From the NCBI GenBank assembly GCA_030538235.1, contig JAUNUJ010000002.1, positions 248,001-312,000 of the forward strand: a DNA stretch of 64,000 bases, read 5' to 3'. Made by a program: the position numbers and the translations under genes. Shown here piece after piece: positions 45,468 to 55,312 of the stretch. Each line of letters starts with the position of its first letter. The first letter of the stretch is position 1. The notes under the pieces are model-generated. The model did no database searches. It saw only the letters and a program-made list of their open reading frames with translations, and had not been told where the DNA came from. The stretch comes from Alcaligenaceae bacterium. GTDB taxonomy: Bacteria; Pseudomonadota; Gammaproteobacteria; Burkholderiales; Burkholderiaceae_B.

Positions 45468-46676
45468 CTAAGCCCCAAAGGCTTGGTCATAGGCTTGCTG
45501 CAAGTCTGCTATCAAATCGTCCACATCCTCTAAGCCCACATGCAGGCGAATTAGGTGATTGTCACCACAACGCACCGCTTCAGAAGTGTAGGAGTGATGA
45601 GTGAGACCTTCAGGACGTACCCATTGGACCAAGCTCTCAAAACCGCCCCACGAATAACCGATAAAAAAGATATCCAACGCATCAACAAAGGCTCGTGTTT
45701 GCTCGCGACTGCCTCTAAACTCCACCGACAACAAGCCATTCGACCCCTTACAATCACGTTGCCATAAATCATGGTGTTGATCGCCTTGATAAGCCGGGTG
45801 ATAGATCGCTTCAGTGGCGGGCAGAGTGGCCAAAAAATCACACACTTTAAGTGCATTCTCCGCATGCTGTTTCATACGAATGGGCATGGTGCGCACCCCG
45901 CGAATCGCTAACCAGGCATCATCTGCACTAATTGAGTAGCCCAAGGCGTATTGGTTTTTATCAATCCGCTTAACAAGCTCCTGACCCTTGACCACCACTG
46001 CACCTAGCATCAAATCGGAGTGACCGCCCACGTACTTAGTACCGGCAATAATCGAAATATCCGCCCCCAAATCCAAAGGGGTATATATCAAGCCGCTGCC
46101 CCAGGTATTGTCCACTGCAAAAATCAGATCATGCTTTTTGGCAATCTCAGCCAAAGCACGAAAATCTAGCATTTCCAACAACAATGAGCCGGGTGATTCG
46201 GCATAAAGGATTTTTGTATTTGGTGTAATTGCTGCCTCGATGGCCGCGTAATCATGGCCACCAACATAACTCGTACGAATACCCATGCGCTGCAATATCG
46301 TCTCATCCATAAAACGTACCGGACCGTAGACATTGTCCGTGCAGACCATATGATCGCCTTGGCTCAGCAAAGACAATAAAGTCATGCTAATGGCACCGAC
46401 GCCGGAAGATGCCAAGAAGCAACGGTCGCCATTTTCCAATTCGGCAAAGATTTGCTCCAAATCAGCGTGAGTTTGTAAACCCATACGCCCATAATTCATT
46501 ACCCGCTCACCCTGTGCTTTTAGGGACTCCACTCGGTCAAGCTGCGCCAGGCTGTGAAAACGAACAGTGCTGGTGCGCACCGAAGGCGTAGCAACCGAGG
46601 CAACCGGATTATCTGCGTCACAAGGTACCGTACCCAAGTGTTGAAGACGGGTGATTAAACTACTTGGCTTTTTCAT
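45468..46676 (-). CDS. metC: Cystathionine beta-lyase
   Basis: A 402-residue PLP enzyme of the Cys/Met metabolism family. The PLP lysine lies in IIAGTKYVGGHSDLMLGAV, and NYGRMGLQTHADLE near the N-terminus is typical of MetC rather than of cystathionine gamma-synthase. It cleaves cystathionine to homocysteine, ammonia and pyruvate. The ATG at 46676 has AGGAG 11 nt upstream; upstream in-frame starts at 46709 or 46721 are less likely. It is convergent with dsbA and divergent from a LysE exporter gene. Confidence 0.92.
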   Translation of the reverse strand: MKKPSSLITRLQHLGTVPCDADNPVASVATPSVRTSTVRFHSLAQLDRVESLKAQGERVMNYGRMGLQTHADLEQIFAELENGDRCFLASSGVGAISMTLLSLLSQGDHMVCTDNVYGPVRFMDETILQRMGIRTSYVGGHDYAAIEAAITPNTKILYAESPGSLLLEMLDFRALAEIAKKHDLIFAVDNTWGSGLIYTPLDLGADISIIAGTKYVGGHSDLMLGAVVVKGQELVKRIDKNQYALGYSISADDAWLAIRGVRTMPIRMKQHAENALKVCDFLATLPATEAIYHPAYQGDQHHDLWQRDCKGSNGLLSVEFRGSREQTRAFVDALDIFFIGYSWGGFESLVQWVRPEGLTHHSYTSEAVRCGDNHLIRLHVGLEDVDDLIADLQQAYDQAFGA

Positions 46677-46814
46677 GGGATGATTTACTCCTAAAGATTT
46701 TAAAGGCATGTGGCTTAGCAACTACTATAATGACATTTGATTCAAAAAAGCATACCACGCGTATCCATTCATTCTATACTTTTGAAGAATTTTTAACTAA
46801 CCGCACAATTCACC

Positions 46815-47444
46815 ATGAGCTTTGCTTCCGCCCTGTCTTTTTTTCTTGCCGCCGCTCTCTTAGCCCTCTTGCCCGGACCAGATAATCTCTATGTTATGGC
46901 ACAGTCTTTACGTCAGGGGTGGCGTATCGGTTTTATGTTGATTTTGGGCTTATGCTCCGGTCTCCTGGTTCATACCGGAATTGTGGCGGTGGGCGCAACT
47001 GAGTTGATTTATCGCTACCATGTGATTTATCTGCTGATAAATATTTTCGGGGCCTGTTATTTGCTCTATTTATCCTACCTGCTCTTTAAGGCGGGGGCGG
47101 TGACGCAGACACAAAAAAGCACGGATATGCTAAAACCGCGACAAGCTTATCTGCGCGGCGTGCTGATGAATCTCAGCAATCCTAAGGTGATTTTATTTTT
47201 CTTATCATTTACCCAGCCATTTATCCAAGTCGATAGGGGCAATATCAGTCTGCAATATGTGCAATTGGCAATTCTGATGATTGTGGCGACCATGTTGGTA
47301 TTTGGGTCTATTAGCGTCTTTGCGGATTCGCTGGGCCCTTGGCTAAAGAAATCGGCTCGCGCTCAGATTGTTTTTAATCGAGTAAGCGCGAGCATCTTAT
47401 TTATCTTAGCGGCTTATTTGCTAATCAATCTTTTGATACCGTAA
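46815..47444 (+). CDS. LysE-family translocator
   Basis: A 209-residue membrane protein with six helices and the family motif LLPGPDNLYVMAQSL near the N-terminus, plus a second conserved segment MNLSNPKVILFFLSF. Its substrate is probably an amino acid or a derivative. It is divergent from metC, and its 3' end overlaps the convergent metallo-beta-lactamase gene by 24 bp. This is the second LysE-type exporter of the window. It is not obviously a recent copy of the first. Confidence 0.9.
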   Translation: MSFASALSFFLAAALLALLPGPDNLYVMAQSLRQGWRIGFMLILGLCSGLLVHTGIVAVGATELIYRYHVIYLLINIFGACYLLYLSYLLFKAGAVTQTQKSTDMLKPRQAYLRGVLMNLSNPKVILFFLSFTQPFIQVDRGNISLQYVQLAILMIVATMLVFGSISVFADSLGPWLKKSARAQIVFNRVSASILFILAAYLLINLLIP

Positions 47445-48485
47445 AACGCCTAACGCGTCTTTTTGGCGACTTAACTGACCCTCAAAATACAGGGCTTGTA
47501 AATGCGCCAGAGCCTCACCCATGGCAAAGGTCAATTGGTGCAAATCCAGTTGACGTTTGAACATTTTAGGTACCACTTCGGCGGCACAAACCGGCTCTTC
47601 TGCACATAAATCCAGCACCTCTTGTAGACGCTCTTCATGATGCGCCAATTGCTGACTAACGCGCTCTTGGATGCCTTTAAATGGTCGACCATGCGAGGGT
47701 AAAACCAAGGTATCATCCGGTAATTCCAAAAACTTGACGACCGAATTTAAATACAACGGTAGCGGATTGGCTTCTGGTTCAAAATCAAACACACTGACAT
47801 TGGTCGAAATACGCGGCAACAACATATCGCCTGAAATCAACACCTTCAAGTCGGCACAATAGAGGCTGATATGCTCCGGGGCGTGACCATAGCCACTGAT
47901 CAAATGCCAGTCATGGTCACCAATCTTGATAATTCGCTTATCGATTAAGCGGTTAAAGCTAGCAGGCGGCGGATGCACCAGCCCCGGATAGTAAGTCGCA
48001 CGCTCAAGAATCTTTTGTTGTGAGTCTTTGTCCAGTAAACCATGACGCGCAAAGTGCTCGACTGCGCCCTGTCCGCCGGTTCCGGCACCGGCTGTGTCCA
48101 TGGTCCAGGAACGCGCCACAAAATAATCGGTCATGCTCATCCACAAAGGGACATTCCAACGGCTGCAATGCCAACCGGCCAAACCCACGTGGTCGGGGTG
48201 CATATGGGTCACAATCACACGGACAATAGGTAAACCGTCTAATTCATTAGCAAAGATCTTTTCCCACACCTCGCGCACCACCGGTTTATTAATTCCGCAG
48301 TCCACGATGGTCCAGCCCTTGTTACCCTCGTGTTCATCAGCAATTAACCAACAGTTAATATGATCAAGAGCAAATGGCAGCGGTAAACGGATCCATTTTA
48401 AACCGGGGACTACCTCAATCGCATAACCCTCTTGCGGTAACTGCTCGGCAAATGGATAGCTTAATTTCTTTTCATTTTCATTCAT
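47421..48485 (-). CDS. Metallo-beta-lactamase-fold hydrolase
   Basis: A 354-residue MBL-fold protein. The metal motif is HMHPDH (in VIVTHMHPDHVGLAGW), with further ligands in the ISGYGHAPEHISLYC and LISGDMLLPR regions. It belongs to a group of single-domain hydrolases with a C-terminal helical extension, and the substrate is unknown. AGGAG lies 7 nt before the ATG at 48485. It faces the LiuR gene divergently, and its 3' end overlaps the LysE gene by 24 bp. Closeness to the leucine-catabolism operon suggests a thioester hydrolase, but this is weak inference. Confidence 0.85.
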   Translation of the reverse strand: MNENEKKLSYPFAEQLPQEGYAIEVVPGLKWIRLPLPFALDHINCWLIADEHEGNKGWTIVDCGINKPVVREVWEKIFANELDGLPIVRVIVTHMHPDHVGLAGWHCSRWNVPLWMSMTDYFVARSWTMDTAGAGTGGQGAVEHFARHGLLDKDSQQKILERATYYPGLVHPPPASFNRLIDKRIIKIGDHDWHLISGYGHAPEHISLYCADLKVLISGDMLLPRISTNVSVFDFEPEANPLPLYLNSVVKFLELPDDTLVLPSHGRPFKGIQERVSQQLAHHEERLQEVLDLCAEEPVCAAEVVPKMFKRQLDLHQLTFAMGEALAHLQALYFEGQLSRQKDALGVLRYQKID

Positions 48486-48580
48486 CAATTATCTCCTCTC
48501 TGACAGTGTCAAAGTTAGCACTGTTTTACACTTTTTATAAAGTACTTTAAATCAATCGCCAACAATAATACGCTTTATCA

Positions 48581-48609
48581 TTGACAAGTTTAAGATTTTA
48601 AATCATAAT
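48581..48609 (+). promoter_or_regulatory. Promoter of the liuR operon
   Basis: -35 TTGACA (48581-48586) and -10 CATAAT (48604-48609) are spaced by exactly 17 nt. The expected start of transcription falls inside the palindromic operator at 48611-48626. Confidence 0.8.
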
Positions 48610-48610
48610 T

Positions 48611-48626
48611 ACGTTTACGTAAACGT
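48611..48626. promoter_or_regulatory. LiuR-type operator
   Basis: A perfect 16-bp palindrome ACGTTTACGTAAACGT directly after the -10 box. It resembles published LiuR binding motifs built around TTTACGT. Its place over the start of transcription fits repression of the operon, including liuR itself. Confidence 0.75.
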
Positions 48627-48676
48627 TAACTTAATGTTTTTGCCATCATCCAACAACATTTTAGAGTTGATTAGAT

Positions 48677-49060
48677 ATGACACAAGAAAATTGGTCTATT
48701 TCCGAATTAGCAGAGATGTATCAGGTGACCCCTCGTACGCTTCGTTACTACGAGGACCAAGGTATTATTGCCCCTCACCGAGAGGGTCAGAAGCGCATTT
48801 ATAACCAACGCGATCGTACGCGCCTAAAACTCGCCCTGCGTGGCAAGCGTTTGGGTTTTTCTTTAGCGGAAATTCGCGATTTAATCGATATGTACGATGG
48901 TCCAAATAGCCATCCGGGCCAGTTACAGTCTTATTTAACCCATTTGAAAAAACAAAAAGAGCTTCTTACTCAGCAGCAGAAAGATATCCAGGAAGTACTT
49001 GAGGAAATTCGTCGCCAAGAGCAAGTCTGTCTTAATTTGTTAGCTCAACAACAGAAATAG
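48677..49060 (+). CDS. liuR: MerR-family regulator LiuR
   Basis: A 127-residue MerR-family protein. Residues 7-75 are the winged helix (SISELAEMYQVTPRTLRYYEDQGII), followed by a coiled-coil dimerisation helix (about 85-120). The absence of metal-binding cysteine clusters and the position just before isovaleryl-CoA dehydrogenase match LiuR, which represses leucine/isovalerate catabolism genes until an acyl-CoA intermediate relieves it. The operator palindrome overlaps its own promoter. The next gene follows by 24 bp. Confidence 0.88.
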   Translation: MTQENWSISELAEMYQVTPRTLRYYEDQGIIAPHREGQKRIYNQRDRTRLKLALRGKRLGFSLAEIRDLIDMYDGPNSHPGQLQSYLTHLKKQKELLTQQQKDIQEVLEEIRRQEQVCLNLLAQQQK

Positions 49061-49084
49061 TTTAATAGCCCAAAGGAGAGGAAC

Positions 49085-50263
49085 ATGAATATTCCAGGCA
49101 TTAATTTTGATTTAGGTGAAGACTTAGACATGCTGCGCGATGCTATTCGCGACTTTGCTCAAGCTGAAATTGCACCACGTGCTCAAGAAATCGATCATAG
49201 CGACCAATTCCCCATGGATTTATGGGAAAAATTCGGTGATTTAGGTCTTTTAGGTCTAACCGTTAGCGAAGAGTACGGTGGTACCGCAATGGGCTATTTA
49301 GCTCATATGATCGCGATGGAAGAGTTATCGCGCGCTTCCGCATCAGTGGCTTTATCTTATGGTGCTCACTCTAACCTTTGCGTCAATCAGCTTTTCCGCA
49401 ACGGTAACGATGAGCAAAAAGCCAAATACTTACCGAAACTAATCAGCGGTGAGCATATCGGTGCCTTAGCCATGAGTGAGCCGGGTGCCGGTTCTGACGT
49501 GGTCAGCATGAAGTTACGTGCGGAGAAAAAAGGTGATCGCTACGTATTAAATGGCAGCAAGATGTGGATCACTAACGGTCCTGACGCCGATACCTTAGTG
49601 GTATATGCAAAAACCGAGCCCGAGGCCGGTCCTAAAGGTATTACCGCCTTTATCATTGAAAAAGATTTCCCTGGTTTCTCAATTGCTCAGAAACTGGACA
49701 AATTAGGTATGCGCGGCTCACACACCGGTGAATTGGTGTTCCAAGACTGTGAAGTACCTGAAGAAAACATCCTCGGCCAGCTAAATGGCGGCGTCAAAGT
49801 ATTGATGAGCGGCTTGGACTATGAGCGTGCAGTATTGTCCGGCGGTCCGTTAGGTATTATGCAAGGCGTGATGGATATGGTGGTGCCTTATATTCACGAC
49901 CGTAAGCAATTCGGTCAAGCGATTGGTGAGTTCCAGTTAATTCAAGGCAAAATCGCCGATATGTACGCCGGTCTACAAGCCAGCCGTGCTTACGCCTATG
50001 CTGTCGGCAAGCAATTAGACGCCTTAGGTGAGGGCCATGCACGTCACGTACGCAAGGATTGTGCTGCGTTAATTCTTTATGTTGCAGAGTTAGCCACCAA
50101 AATGGCCGGTGACGGTATTCAAATTTTGGGTGGAAATGGTTATATTAATGAGTACCCTGCCGGTCGTTTATGGCGTGATGCCAAATTATACGAAATCGGT
50201 GCGGGCACTAGCGAAATCCGTCGTATGTTGATCGGTCGCGAATTATTTAATGAAACCGCTTAA
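49085..50263 (+). CDS. liuA: Isovaleryl-CoA dehydrogenase
   Basis: A 392-residue flavoprotein acyl-CoA dehydrogenase. Motifs typical of isovaleryl-CoA dehydrogenase are [14 protein letters not shown] and, importantly, [11 protein letters not shown], which holds the family's distinctive catalytic Glu in the middle of the chain. GWL-type adenine/flavin contacts are seen in [16 protein letters not shown] and [10 protein letters not shown]. It oxidises isovaleryl-CoA to 3-methylcrotonyl-CoA and passes electrons to ETF. The start is set by GGAGAGG upstream. It is the first enzyme gene of the LiuR operon. Confidence 0.94.
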   Translation: MNIPGINFDLGEDLDMLRDAIRDFAQAEIAPRAQEIDHSDQFPMDLWEKFGDLGLLGLTVSEEYGGTAMGYLAHMIAMEELSRASASVALSYGAHSNLCVNQLFRNGNDEQKAKYLPKLISGEHIGALAMSEPGAGSDVVSMKLRAEKKGDRYVLNGSKMWITNGPDADTLVVYAKTEPEAGPKGITAFIIEKDFPGFSIAQKLDKLGMRGSHTGELVFQDCEVPEENILGQLNGGVKVLMSGLDYERAVLSGGPLGIMQGVMDMVVPYIHDRKQFGQAIGEFQLIQGKIADMYAGLQASRAYAYAVGKQLDALGEGHARHVRKDCAALILYVAELATKMAGDGIQILGGNGYINEYPAGRLWRDAKLYEIGAGTSEIRRMLIGRELFNETA

Positions 50264-50299
50264 TTATTAAAGATTAAAGCAAAACTTCCAGGAGTTTTT

Positions 50300-51484
50300 A
50301 TGTCTGATTCTATCGTTATTGTTTCCGTTGCTCGTACCCCTATGGGCGGCATGATGGGCGCTCTTTCCGGTGCGGCTGCCTATGAATTAGGTGCAACCGC
50401 CATTAAAGCAGCGGTTGAGCGTGCTGGCATTGATCCTAAACTAGTGGATCAAGTCCTCATGGGTAACGTGCTACAAGCCGGTCAGGGCCAAGCTCCTGCA
50501 CGTCAAGCAGCGCTTGGTGCCGGTTTAGAAAAATCAGCCGGTGCAACCACTGTTCATAAAGTATGTGGTTCAGGTTTAAAAACCGTTATGCTGGCCACCG
50601 ATATGCTAAAGGCTGAAAGCGCTGACGTTATCGTAGCCGGCGGTCAAGAAAGCATGTCTAACGCCCCTTATCTCTTACTTAAGGGTCGTTCAGGCTATCG
50701 CTATGGTCACTCTACCGTGTACGACCATATGGCGCTAGACGGTCTTGAGGACGCTTACCAACGCGGTCAAGCCATGGGTGTTTTTGCCGAGCAAATGGTT
50801 GATGAGTACAAATTCACTCGCGAAGATCAAGACAATTACTCAATCGAGTCGTTGAACCGCGCGCGTAAAGCCATCGAAGACGGTAGCTTTGAGTGGGAAA
50901 TCACTCCAGTAACTATTAGTTCTCGTCGTGGTGACGTGGTGGTTGATACCGATGAGCAGCCCGGCAATGCCCAGCCTGATCGTATTCCTAGTCTGCGCCC
51001 TGCTTTCAAAAAAGACGGTACCATTACCGCCGCTAACGCTTCGTCTATTTCTGACGGTGCCGCTGCTGTGGTCATGATGCGCGCTTCGACCGCTGAGAAA
51101 TTAGGTCTTAAGCCATTAGCCCGTGTGGTTGCTCATACCGAGCATGCACATGAGCCTGAGTGGTTTACCACCGCACCGGTTGGCGCCATGCAAAAATGCT
51201 TGGAAAAAGCTGGTTGGACTAAAGATGATGTTGATTTATACGAAATTAACGAGGCCTTTGCTTGCGTCACAATGGGTGCAATGAAGGATCTCGATTTAGA
51301 CCACGCTAAAGTGAATATCCATGGTGGTGCGACTGCTTTAGGTCACCCGATTGGTGCTTCAGGTACGCGTATTTTAGTTACCCTAATCGCTGCTTTACGT
51401 AAAACCGGCGGCAAAAAGGGTATGGCCAGCCTATGTATTGGAGGCGGTGAGGCCGTTGCACTTGCAGTTGAGTTAGTTGACTAA
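50300..51484 (+). CDS. Acetyl-CoA acetyltransferase (thiolase)
   Basis: A 394-residue type II thiolase. The nucleophile Cys is in VHKVCGSGLK (near residue 91), the active-site His is in GGATALGHPIGASG, and the second Cys is in MASLCIGGGEA, all intact. It cleaves acetoacetyl-CoA or condenses acetyl-CoA. In leucine degradation it could process acetoacetyl-CoA. It sits 36 bp after liuA and 108 bp before the carboxylase beta gene, so it is probably in the same operon. Confidence 0.93.
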   Translation: MSDSIVIVSVARTPMGGMMGALSGAAAYELGATAIKAAVERAGIDPKLVDQVLMGNVLQAGQGQAPARQAALGAGLEKSAGATTVHKVCGSGLKTVMLATDMLKAESADVIVAGGQESMSNAPYLLLKGRSGYRYGHSTVYDHMALDGLEDAYQRGQAMGVFAEQMVDEYKFTREDQDNYSIESLNRARKAIEDGSFEWEITPVTISSRRGDVVVDTDEQPGNAQPDRIPSLRPAFKKDGTITAANASSISDGAAAVVMMRASTAEKLGLKPLARVVAHTEHAHEPEWFTTAPVGAMQKCLEKAGWTKDDVDLYEINEAFACVTMGAMKDLDLDHAKVNIHGGATALGHPIGASGTRILVTLIAALRKTGGKKGMASLCIGGGEAVALAVELVD

Positions 51485-51592
51485 TTAGTCTTCAAACAAT
51501 CATAGCAAGCTATTAAAAAAGGGCTGCTTATTTAAACCTATTAAGTAGCAGCCTTTTTTCAAATAGGCACAATTAAGTTTTGGAGGAGATAC

Positions 51593-53200
51593 ATGCCTAT
51601 TATCAAGAGTCAAATCAATGTACGTAGTCAGGCGTTTCAGGAAAATGCCGAGTCTATGCAGCAACAGATCGATGATCTTAACGAGCAATTAGCTACTATA
51701 GTCAAAGGCGGTAGCGAAAGCTCAAGACAAAGACACGTCGCACGCGGCAAGTTATTACCTCGTGATCGTGTCGAAAAGCTCCTTGATCCGGGCAGCCCCT
51801 TTTTAGAGCTATCCCCTCTGGCAGCGTTAAATATGTACGATAACGACGCGCCTGCGGCCGGTTTAATTACCGGTATTGGTCGTATTAGCGGTGTCGAGTG
51901 CTTAATTGTCTGTAACGATCCGACCGTCAAGGGCGGTACTTACTACCCAATGACCGTCAAAAAGCACATTCGTGCTCAAGAAATTGCCGAACAAAACAAC
52001 TTACCTTGTGTGTACTTAGTCGACTCGGGCGGTGCTTTTTTGCCTAAGCAAGACGAGGTATTCCCGGATCGTGATCACTTCGGTCGTATTTTCTACAACC
52101 AAGCTGTGATGTCTTCTAAGGGTATCCCACAAATTGCTGCGGTTCTAGGTTCATGTACTGCGGGCGGTGCTTATGTACCGGCCATGTCTGACGAATCCAT
52201 TATTGTTAACAATCAGGGGACTATTTTCCTTGGTGGCCCGCCATTAGTTAAAGCGGCAACCGGTGAGGAAGTGACCGCTGAGGATCTCGGTGGCGGTGAT
52301 GTCCATACTCGTCTATCCGGTGTGGCTGATCACTTAGCTCAAAATGACAGCCATGCTTTGCAATTAGTACGTCAGTCAGTCTCACGTCTCAATCGCAAAA
52401 AAGACAACCCGCTCTTAACCGTTAAACCACGTGCTCCTTTATACGATGTTGAGGAATTAAACGGCATTATCCCGACTGATACTCGTAAGCCATTTGATGT
52501 GCGCGAAGTGATTGCTCGTATCGTTGACGGTTCCGAGTTTGATGAGTTCAAAGCTCGCTTCGGTCCTACCCTTGTCTGCGGTTTTGCTCATATTGAGGGC
52601 ATGCCGGTCGGTATTATTGCCAACAACGGTATTTTATTCTCTGAATCGGCACAAAAAGGCACACACTTCATTGAGCTTTGCTGCCAACGCAAGATTCCTT
52701 TAGTGTTCTTACAAAACATCACCGGCTTTATGGTGGGTCGCAAGTATGAAAATGAAGGTATCGCTCGTCACGGCGCAAAAATGGTAACCGCTGTCTCTAC
52801 AGCCAAAGTACCTAAATTTACTGTACTAATCGGCGGCTCTTTCGGTGCCGGTAACTACGGCATGTGCGGTCGCGCCTTTAGTCCACGCTTCCTGTTTATG
52901 TGGCCAAATGCCCGTATTTCAGTGATGGGCGGCGAGCAAGCAGCTAGTGTATTAGCCACGGTCAGACGTGACGGTATCGAGCAAAAGGGTGAGACTTGGT
53001 CTGCCGAAGAAGAGGAAAACTTCAAAGCCCCGATCCGTGATAAATACGAACACGAGGGTCACCCTTATTACGCCACTGCGCGCATGTGGGATGACGGCAT
53101 TATTAAACCGGCGGATACGCGTCGTGTCTTAGCGCTAGCTTTATCAGCTTCGCTTAATGCCCCTATTGAAGATACTAAGTTCGGTATCTTCCGTATCTAA
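51593..53200 (+). CDS. liuB: Methylcrotonyl-CoA carboxylase, carboxyltransferase (beta) subunit
   Basis: A 535-residue carboxyltransferase with the family pattern of N-terminal [30 protein letters not shown] and a C-terminal [20 protein letters not shown]. It transfers CO2 from carboxybiotin to 3-methylcrotonyl-CoA, working with the biotin subunit encoded 18 bp downstream. In related LiuR operons an enoyl-CoA hydratase gene (liuC) usually lies between the two subunit genes; here it is missing. The start follows GGAGGAG. Confidence 0.94.
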   Translation: MPIIKSQINVRSQAFQENAESMQQQIDDLNEQLATIVKGGSESSRQRHVARGKLLPRDRVEKLLDPGSPFLELSPLAALNMYDNDAPAAGLITGIGRISGVECLIVCNDPTVKGGTYYPMTVKKHIRAQEIAEQNNLPCVYLVDSGGAFLPKQDEVFPDRDHFGRIFYNQAVMSSKGIPQIAAVLGSCTAGGAYVPAMSDESIIVNNQGTIFLGGPPLVKAATGEEVTAEDLGGGDVHTRLSGVADHLAQNDSHALQLVRQSVSRLNRKKDNPLLTVKPRAPLYDVEELNGIIPTDTRKPFDVREVIARIVDGSEFDEFKARFGPTLVCGFAHIEGMPVGIIANNGILFSESAQKGTHFIELCCQRKIPLVFLQNITGFMVGRKYENEGIARHGAKMVTAVSTAKVPKFTVLIGGSFGAGNYGMCGRAFSPRFLFMWPNARISVMGGEQAASVLATVRRDGIEQKGETWSAEEEENFKAPIRDKYEHEGHPYYATARMWDDGIIKPADTRRVLALALSASLNAPIEDTKFGIFRI

Positions 53201-53218
53201 TATCACCGGAGTTGCTTT

Positions 53219-55255
53219 ATGTTTAAAAAGATATTAATTGCTAACCGCGGTGAAATTGCTTGCCGCGTTGCCAGCACTGCCCGTCAAATGGGCATTGCTA
53301 CGGTTGCTGTTTATTCAGACGCTGACCGTCACGCAGCCCACGTTCAGGCTTGCGATGAGGCGGTTTATATTGGTGGCTCTGAGCCTGCCAACAGTTATTT
53401 ACGCATTGATGCCATTATTGATGCGGCCAAACAAACCGGCGCCGAAGCCATTCACCCAGGTTATGGTTTCTTAGCGGAAAATGGTCAGTTCGTCGAGGCT
53501 TGTAACCAAGCCGGCATCAAGTTTATTGGCCCGTCAGCTGCTGCCATGGAAGCCATGGGTTCCAAATCTGCTGCTAAAGCCTTAATGGATGAAGCCGGTG
53601 TGCCTCTGGTTCCTGGTTATCACGGTGACAACCAAGAGCCTGCTTTCTTACACGCAGAGGCTGATAAAATCGGCTATCCGGTATTAATTAAAGCCAGTGC
53701 CGGCGGTGGCGGTAAGGGCATGCGTATCGTTAACAATAGCGGTGAGTTCATCAGCATGCTGGAATCATGTCAGCGCGAAGCGCGTAGCAGCTTCAGCAAC
53801 GACCGTGTACTGATTGAGCGCTATGTCACCAAGCCTCGCCATATTGAAATTCAGGTTTTCGGTGACGAACAAGGCAATTACGTGTACTTATTTGAGCGTG
53901 ACTGCTCAGTCCAGCGTCGCCACCAAAAAGTCATCGAAGAGGCCCCGGCCCCCGGTATGACCGAAGATCGTCGTCGCGCCATGGGTGAAGCCGCTGTTAA
54001 CGCCGCTCGTGCGGTGAATTACGTGGGTGCCGGTACAGTCGAGTTTATTGCTGAGCAAGACGGTACCTTCTACTTTATGGAAATGAACACTCGCCTACAA
54101 GTTGAGCACCCGGTGACCGAGATGATTACCGGTTACGACTTGGTCGAGTGGCAACTGCGCATCGCCAATAATGAAGCAATTCCTGTGCAACAAGAGGAAT
54201 TAGCGATTAATGGCCACGCAATTGAAGTGCGTATTTATGCAGAGAACCCGGACAATGACTTCTTACCGTCTATCGGTCAATTAAGTCACTTAAGCTTCCC
54301 TGCACACCTTAGCTTTGTTAACGCGCCATGTCGTGTAGATAGCGGTATTCGCCAAGGCGATAGCATCAGTCCATTCTATGACCCAATGATTGCCAAGTTA
54401 ATTGTTTGGGGTGTAGATCGTGAGCAAGCCATTGCTCGCATGCGTCAAGCCTTATTAGGCACGCATATTATCGGTCTTCACACTAACGTGGACTTCCTCT
54501 ATCGTCTGATGACCAATGACTCTTTTGTCAATGCGGACTTAGATACCGGTTTAATTGAAAAGAATCAGGAAGTGCTGTTTCCGCCTGCTCGTCCGACCTC
54601 TGTTAAGGCTCTGGCCTATGCAACAGCCGGTTATTTGGCTAATCACGGTCTTAAACATAGCCGTGCCGCCAAAAATGCACCAAGCACTTACATCGATCCT
54701 TGGGCCAGCGCTGATTACTGGCGTGTGCGCAAGGGCGAAGGCACCACCATCACCGTAGCGGATGCGGATACTGACTACCAAATCAAAGTCGATCAGCGCG
54801 GTGGCGATAATTGGATCCTAGCGCTTGACGGTGTTGAGCATAGTTTCGGTTGGGAAGTTAGTAGCGACGATGATGCACAGCAATTTGATATTAAATTAGC
54901 GCTAGATGGCGTTCTTAGCCAGGGCAAAGTCGTACTTGACGGCGAGGATCTCTACCTCTATAGTCAAGACGGTCAAATTCGCCTTAGACTGCCTGACACC
55001 CTAGCTCATGCCGGCGAAGGTGATGAGGTTGGCGGTGGTGGCTTAACTGCACCTATGCCGGGTAAAGTGATTAATATCTTGGTCAATGTCGGTGACCAGG
55101 TCGAAGCCGGTGACGTACTGTTGGTGATGGAAGCCATGAAGATGGAGCACTCAATTACTGCTGACGAAGGCGGTGTGGTTGAGGAGCTATTCTTTGCTGT
55201 TGGCGACCAAGTAACCGAGGGCGCCGAGCTAATTAAATTAACCACCGAAGAGTAA
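53219..55255 (+). CDS. liuD: Methylcrotonyl-CoA carboxylase, biotin carboxylase (alpha) subunit
   Basis: A 678-residue protein with three modules: the ATP-grasp biotin carboxylase (about 1-450, KASAGGGGKGMRIV), a middle beta-subunit-contact region, and a C-terminal biotinyl domain with EAMKMEHS whose Lys641 is the biotin site. It carboxylates biotin using bicarbonate and ATP, and its partner LiuB passes the CO2 to 3-methylcrotonyl-CoA. It is the last gene of the operon, followed by a terminator, with no liuE (HMG-CoA lyase) gene. Confidence 0.94.
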   Translation: MFKKILIANRGEIACRVASTARQMGIATVAVYSDADRHAAHVQACDEAVYIGGSEPANSYLRIDAIIDAAKQTGAEAIHPGYGFLAENGQFVEACNQAGIKFIGPSAAAMEAMGSKSAAKALMDEAGVPLVPGYHGDNQEPAFLHAEADKIGYPVLIKASAGGGGKGMRIVNNSGEFISMLESCQREARSSFSNDRVLIERYVTKPRHIEIQVFGDEQGNYVYLFERDCSVQRRHQKVIEEAPAPGMTEDRRRAMGEAAVNAARAVNYVGAGTVEFIAEQDGTFYFMEMNTRLQVEHPVTEMITGYDLVEWQLRIANNEAIPVQQEELAINGHAIEVRIYAENPDNDFLPSIGQLSHLSFPAHLSFVNAPCRVDSGIRQGDSISPFYDPMIAKLIVWGVDREQAIARMRQALLGTHIIGLHTNVDFLYRLMTNDSFVNADLDTGLIEKNQEVLFPPARPTSVKALAYATAGYLANHGLKHSRAAKNAPSTYIDPWASADYWRVRKGEGTTITVADADTDYQIKVDQRGGDNWILALDGVEHSFGWEVSSDDDAQQFDIKLALDGVLSQGKVVLDGEDLYLYSQDGQIRLRLPDTLAHAGEGDEVGGGGLTAPMPGKVINILVNVGDQVEAGDVLLVMEAMKMEHSITADEGGVVEELFFAVGDQVTEGAELIKLTTEE

Positions 55256-55280
55256 TCACGGTTCTTAATTGATTGAAGCA

Positions 55281-55311
55281 AAAACGGGATGCCTTTAAAG
55301 CATCCCGTTTT
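55281..55311. terminator. Bidirectional intrinsic terminator
   Basis: The 12-bp stem AAAACGGGATGC/GCATCCCGTTTT has a 7-nt loop. It ends the liu operon and the convergent ackA operon. The stem is perfect. Confidence 0.93.
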
Positions 55312-55312
55312 G

